Below, piece after piece: positions 60,587 to 64,000 of a stretch of 64,000 nt of DNA. The position numbers were made by a program, and so were the translations under genes. Within the stretch, counting starts at the first letter, position 1. Every line of letters begins with the position of its first letter. The stretch comes from an uncultured Clostridia bacterium. Lineage in GTDB: Bacteria > Bacillota > Clostridia > Oscillospirales > Oscillospiraceae. The stretch is taken from positions 152,489 to 216,488 of the forward strand of contig CAMVTO010000001.1 in NCBI GenBank assembly GCA_947170435.1, written 5' to 3'. Below the pieces are notes generated by a model, which was not told where the DNA came from, ran no database searches, and was given only the letters and a program-made list of their open reading frames with translations.

Positions 60587-62014
60587 ATGCCTAAAGAAGT
60601 AAGTCCCGGCGTGCTCGCGCTGCGCAAGGTTGTCGACGACGTCTACGCGGACGCCCGCGAAGCCAAGAAGCAGGGCAAGCTCGTCGGCTGGTCCAGCTCC
60701 AAGTTCCCCTGCGAGCTGGCCGAGGCGTTCGATCTGAACGTCATGTATCCCGAGAACCAGGCCGCCGGCATCGCCGCCCAGCGTGACGGTGAGATCATGT
60801 GCCAGGCCGCCGAAGATCTGGGCTTTGACAACGACATCTGCGGCTACGCCCGCATCAGCCTCGCCTATGCGGCGGGCAAGCGCGCGTCCCGTAAGATCGA
60901 CCTTGAGACCGGTGAGTTCGTCATCGATCCCAACAGCGGCAAGCCGCTCAAGGACGAGAACGGCAACGTCGTCATCGACGAGGCCACCGGCAAGCCCAAG
61001 AAGGACCCCAAGACCATGAAGCCCTATATCGTCATCGACGATATCCACGAGATCGAGGCGCTGCCCGAGGGCAGGGAAAAGGAGCTGCGTCTCAACGCTA
61101 TCCAGCCGTACAAGCAGATGCGCATTCCGCAGCCGGACTTCGTGCTGTGCTGCAACAACATCTGCAACTGCATGACCAAGTGGTATGAGAACATTGCCCG
61201 TATGTGCAACATCCCGCTGATCATGATCGACGTACCTTATAATAATACCGTTGAGGTCAACGACGACTACGTCGCCTACATCCGCGCTCAGTTCGACAAC
61301 GCCATCCACGACCTTGAAAAGCTCACAGGCAAGAAGTTCGACCAGCAGAAGTTCGACGACGCCTGCAAGCACGCCAACCGCACCGCGCAGGCGTGGCTGC
61401 GCGTGTGCGACTACCTGCAGTACAAGCCCGCGCCCTACTCCGGCTTCGACCTGTTCAACCACATGGCGGACGTCGTCACCGCCCGCGGCAAGGTGCAGGC
61501 GGCCGAGGCGTTCGAGCTGCTGGAAAAGGACCTGGAAAAGGCGATCAAGGAGGGCACGACCACCACGCCGTTCCCGGAGCAGTACCGCGTCATGTTCGAG
61601 GGCATCCCCTGCTGGCCGAAGCTCCCGAACCTGTTCAAGCCCCTGAAAGCCAACGGCGTGAACGTCACCGCTGTCGTCTACGCTCCCGCGTTTGGCTTCG
61701 TCTACAACAGCTATGACGAGATGGTCAAGGCGTACTGCAAGGCGCCGAACAGCGTTTGCATTGAGCAGGGCGTCGATTGGCGCGAGGGTATCTGCCGTGA
61801 GAACAAGGTCGACGGCGTGCTCGTCCACTATAACCGCTCGTGCAAGCCGTGGTCCGGCTATATGGCGGAGATGCAGCGCCGCTTCACGAAGGATCTGGGT
61901 ATTCCCTGCGCCGGCTTCGACGGCGACCAGGCCGACCCGCGCAACTTCAACGAAGCGCAGTATGAAACCCGCGTGCAGGGCCTCGTTGAGGCGATGCAGG
62001 CCAACAGGAAATAA
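60587..62014 (+). CDS. hgdA: (R)-2-Hydroxyglutaryl-CoA dehydratase alpha subunit
   Basis: A 475-residue subunit close to the known length. It dehydrates 2-hydroxyglutaryl-CoA to glutaconyl-CoA through a ketyl radical. Conserved elements are WSSSKFPCELAEAF with a cluster cysteine, YPENQAAGIAAQRDGEIMCQ, FVLCCNNICNCMTKWYEN, and VHYNRSCKPWSGYM. A Lys/Asp/Gly-rich segment at about 100-140 is also found in the Acidaminococcus homologue. AGGAGGAG precedes the ATG; hgdB follows 15 bases later. Confidence 0.97.
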   Translation: MPKEVSPGVLALRKVVDDVYADAREAKKQGKLVGWSSSKFPCELAEAFDLNVMYPENQAAGIAAQRDGEIMCQAAEDLGFDNDICGYARISLAYAAGKRASRKIDLETGEFVIDPNSGKPLKDENGNVVIDEATGKPKKDPKTMKPYIVIDDIHEIEALPEGREKELRLNAIQPYKQMRIPQPDFVLCCNNICNCMTKWYENIARMCNIPLIMIDVPYNNTVEVNDDYVAYIRAQFDNAIHDLEKLTGKKFDQQKFDDACKHANRTAQAWLRVCDYLQYKPAPYSGFDLFNHMADVVTARGKVQAAEAFELLEKDLEKAIKEGTTTTPFPEQYRVMFEGIPCWPKLPNLFKPLKANGVNVTAVVYAPAFGFVYNSYDEMVKAYCKAPNSVCIEQGVDWREGICRENKVDGVLVHYNRSCKPWSGYMAEMQRRFTKDLGIPCAGFDGDQADPRNFNEAQYETRVQGLVEAMQANRK

Positions 62015-62029
62015 GGGAGGGCGGAAACA

Positions 62030-63175
62030 ATGAGTATCGAATCTTTGGTTCAGGAATTTACCGCTGCCGCCGCCAGCCCCAAGGCACAGCTCAAGAAGTA
62101 CAAGGACGCGGGCTACAAGTGCATCGGCGTGATGCCGTACTATGCCCCCGAAGAGCTGGTTCACGCCGCCGGCATGGTGCCGTTCGGCATGTGGGGCAGC
62201 AACAAGAAGACCATTTCCAAGGCGAAGGAGTACTGCGCGACGTTCTATTGCACCATCGCGCAGCTGGACGTTGAGATGCTGCTCGACGGCACCTGCGACC
62301 TGCTCGACGGCGTCATCACCCCCGCCATCTGCGACACCCTGCGCCCCATGACGCAGAACATCCGCGTGATGATGGAGGGCAAGCTGCCCACCATCTTCCT
62401 CGCCCACCCGCAGTTCCGCCGTCCGCAGTTCGGCCTGGAGTTCTGCCGCGCGCAGTATACCCACGTCAAGACCGAGCTGGAGAAGATCCGCGGCAGCGAG
62501 ATCACCGATGAGGAGATCCGCAATTCTATCAAGGTCTACAACAAGTCCCGCGCCGCGCGCCGCGAGTTCGTCAAGCTCGCCAGCGAGCACTGCGACGTGA
62601 TCGACCCGATCATGCGCTCCGCCGTGCTCAAGAGCGCGTGGTTCATGCGCAAGGAAGAGCACACCGAGAAGCTCGAAGCGCTCAATGCTGAGCTGAAAGC
62701 GCTGCCCGCCGCCAAGTGGAACGGCGTCAAGATCGTGACCAGCGGCATCGTGGTGGATTCTCCGGCGCTGCTGAAGGTGCTCAAGGACAACCACGTTGCC
62801 ATCGCGGCGGACGACGTTGCTCACGAGTCCCGTCCCATCCGCGTGGACGCCAGCGAAGAGGGCGATCCGATGATGGCGCTGTGCCAGCAGTTTGCGGATC
62901 AGGACTTCGACGTGCTGCTCTACGATGAGGCCTCTGAGCAGAACCGCCGCGGCGAGTTTGTGGCGAAGCTGGTGGAGGAGTCCGGCGCGCAGGGTCTGGT
63001 GCTGTTCATGCAGCAGTTCTGCGACCCCGAGGAGATGGAGTATCCGTATCTCAAGAAGGCGCTCGACGCCCACAAGATCCCCTTCATCAAGCTCGGCGTC
63101 GACCAGCAGATGCGCGACTTCGGCCAGGCGGCCACCGCCATTCAGGCCTTTGTCGACGTGCTTGCCATGCAGTAA
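62030..63175 (+). CDS. hgdB: (R)-2-Hydroxyglutaryl-CoA dehydratase beta subunit
   Basis: A 381-residue partner of HgdA, matching the usual length. It carries the second [4Fe-4S] cluster and, in known enzymes, flavin. The family segments are GVMPYYAPEELVHAAGMVPFG, EYCATFYCTIAQ, LDGVITPAICDTL and QQFCDPEEMEYP, which include its cysteines. It completes the hgdCAB set needed to convert hydroxyglutaryl-CoA. GGGAGGG precedes the ATG. A long multi-hairpin element separates it from gcdD. Confidence 0.97.
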   Translation: MSIESLVQEFTAAAASPKAQLKKYKDAGYKCIGVMPYYAPEELVHAAGMVPFGMWGSNKKTISKAKEYCATFYCTIAQLDVEMLLDGTCDLLDGVITPAICDTLRPMTQNIRVMMEGKLPTIFLAHPQFRRPQFGLEFCRAQYTHVKTELEKIRGSEITDEEIRNSIKVYNKSRAARREFVKLASEHCDVIDPIMRSAVLKSAWFMRKEEHTEKLEALNAELKALPAAKWNGVKIVTSGIVVDSPALLKVLKDNHVAIAADDVAHESRPIRVDASEEGDPMMALCQQFADQDFDVLLYDEASEQNRRGEFVAKLVEESGAQGLVLFMQQFCDPEEMEYPYLKKALDAHKIPFIKLGVDQQMRDFGQAATAIQAFVDVLAMQ

Positions 63176-63181
63176 TGTCCC

Positions 63182-63338
63182 TCAAAAAAGTGCAAGCACT
63201 TTTTTGAAAAAGCTTCGCTGCGCTTCCCGCACGCCGTTGGCGCACGGGCGCTCCGCGCAAAGAGAAATGTTTGACGCGCATATCGTCAAACATTTCGATC
63301 AGGTTCATTTCGCGCCTGCGGGCGCGAAACCCTGCGGG
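63182..63338 (+). repeat. Multi-hairpin intergenic element, copy 2 (hgdB-gcdD)
   Basis: Same order of parts as the infB-rbfA element. Hairpin A (63182-63207) now pairs AAGTGC with GCACTT, where copy 1 has AAGCGC and GCGCTT. The CTGCGCTTCCCGCACGCC block and GGCGCACGGGCGCTCCGCG are conserved. Hairpin C has entirely different arms, AAATGTTTGACG (63265-63276) and CGTCAAACATTT (63284-63295). Hairpin D (63308-63329) keeps TTTCGCGCC/GGCGCGAAA with the TGCG loop. CCC-TGC-GGG replaces CTC-TGC-GAG. Both copies have the same orientation relative to transcription and sit inside operons. Confidence 0.8.
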
Positions 63339-63376
63339 GCTTTATCATCAGAAATCTAAAGGAAAGGGGAAAATTC

Positions 63377-63670
63377 ATGCCAGCAGCAGAATACAGCAAG
63401 CTCTTTGTTGTCGTGTTCGGTATCGGCGTCGTGTTCTTCGGTCTGATCTGCATCATCGTGCTTACGTCCATCATGGGCAAGATCATGGTGGCGCTCACGA
63501 AGAACCAGCCCGCGCCCGCAGCCGCGCCCGCGGCATCCGCGGCACCCGCGGCAGCGCCCGCTCCGGTGGGCATTGCGCCGGAGGTCATCGCGGCCATTAC
63601 GGCGGCGCTCTCGGAAGAACCAGGCATTTCGTCCCACGGCATCAACATCACATCCATTAAAAAAGTATAA
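63377..63670 (+). CDS. gcdD: Glutaconyl-CoA decarboxylase delta subunit (OadG-like)
   Basis: A 97-residue small membrane subunit that helps assemble the sodium-pumping decarboxylase. One N-terminal membrane segment (LFVVVFGIGVVFFGLICIIV) is followed by an Ala/Pro-rich linker and a short C-terminal segment (APEVIAAITAALSEEPG) like that of OadG/GcdD proteins. AAAGGGGAAAA precedes the ATG. It lies between the hairpin element after hgdB and gcdC, which fits its role as partner of the biotin protein. Confidence 0.88.
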   Translation: MPAAEYSKLFVVVFGIGVVFFGLICIIVLTSIMGKIMVALTKNQPAPAAAPAASAAPAAAPAPVGIAPEVIAAITAALSEEPGISSHGINITSIKKV

Positions 63671-63688
63671 TTGAAGGAGAAAAACACA

Positions 63689-64000
63689 ATGATCAAGCAG
63701 TACAACGTTACCGTCAACGGTACCCTCTATGAAGTCACCGTCGAGTCCGCCGGCTCCGGCCGCGGCGGCTACTCCGCGCCTGTCGCCCGTCCGGCGGCCG
63801 CTCCCCGTCCCGTCGCTGCTCCCGCGCCCGCGGCTGCTCCCGCTCCGGCGGCTGCCCCCGCTCCCGCCGCGGCTCCCGCTTCTGCCGCCCCCGCTGCTGC
63901 TCCCGCAGCTCCCGTAGCCGGCGGAACGCCGATTCCTTCTCCTCTGCCCGGCACAGTCCTGAAACTGCAGGTGGCCGTAGGCGATACCGTAACGGAAGGC
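63689..64000 (+). CDS. gcdC: Glutaconyl-CoA decarboxylase gamma subunit, biotin carrier (3' partial)
   Basis: The first 104 residues are visible; the window ends in frame. The N-terminal strand region (IKQYNVTVNGTLYEVTVES) is followed by a long Ala/Pro linker (about residues 30-75), the flexible arm typical of biotin carriers. The biotinyl domain begins with PIPSPLPGTVLKLQVAVGDT. The biotinylated lysine should lie just beyond the window. It shuttles CO2 from GcdA to the membrane subunit GcdB, which is presumably the next gene. AAGGAG precedes the ATG. Confidence 0.93.
   Translation, partial: MIKQYNVTVNGTLYEVTVESAGSGRGGYSAPVARPAAAPRPVAAPAPAAAPAPAAAPAPAAAPASAAPAAAPAAPVAGGTPIPSPLPGTVLKLQVAVGDTVTEG

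Noticed and set aside
60431..63073. An 880-codon minus-strand frame
   Set aside because: It is antisense to hgdA and hgdB and to the end of hgdC, all of which have intact catalytic motifs. It has no ribosome binding site or recognisable domain.

Overview
The window is GC-rich chromosomal DNA from a Gram-positive, probably spore-forming anaerobe of the class Clostridia. SpoIIE, SepF and DivIVA point to a sporulating Firmicute. The right end carries an almost complete hydroxyglutarate pathway for glutamate fermentation (gctAB, gcdA, hgdC, hgdAB, gcdD, gcdC) in an order like that of Acidaminococcus fermentans. An Oscillospiraceae-like gut bacterium is the best guess, but this is inference; no rRNA or tRNA gene is present to test it.

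Layout. 1-5.5 kb: a translation and cofactor operon (infB, rbfA, nrnA, truB, ribF). 5.6-10.6 kb: spoIIE, a small membrane protein, an XRE regulator and lepA. 10.6-23.6 kb, minus strand: a HAD phosphatase, then a long operon running miaB, MBL hydrolase, mutS, CPBP protease, mutL, miaA, hfq, HlyD-like protein, ylmE/yggS, sepF, divIVA. 23.7-31.3 kb, plus strand: ychF, an MFS transporter, a glycerophosphodiesterase, an E2-fold acyltransferase, an acyl-CoA synthetase and a galactokinase-like kinase. 31.3-36.9 kb, minus strand: a membrane protein, recG, folA, thyA, an aspartate/glutamate racemase and a nucleoside phosphorylase. 37.0-37.7 kb: a HAD phosphatase.

37.9-53.6 kb is a compact phage-derived island. 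It holds a self-cleaving CI/LexA-type repressor facing a strong promoter and operator, then terminase, portal, a scaffold-position protein, capsid, connector, a beta-rich tail protein, a fibre and further small genes. No integrase, replication or lysis gene is visible. Between terminase and portal lies the most unusual locus: a phage gene with an HEGTH metallopeptidase-like centre, followed by two tandem broken cassettes. All three units are bounded by the same 16-base 5' block and the same 158-base 3' block but have different centres. Their shared C-terminal motif also ends the protein next to the capsid gene. I read this as a cassette-exchange locus for a virion-packaged effector.

53.6-64 kb: a trypsin-like protease and a MscS channel (minus strand), then the glutaconate/hydroxyglutarate operon, which runs off the window inside gcdC.

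A second theme is intergenic structure. Two long multi-hairpin elements, after infB and after hgdB, share an architecture and show many compensatory base changes. A partial relative sits in the prophage. A related core recurs in a perfect 102-base tandem repeat after the glycerophosphodiesterase and, inverted, before the MFS gene. The MFS ribosome binding site lies inside a 16-bp stem that can switch to an alternative pairing.
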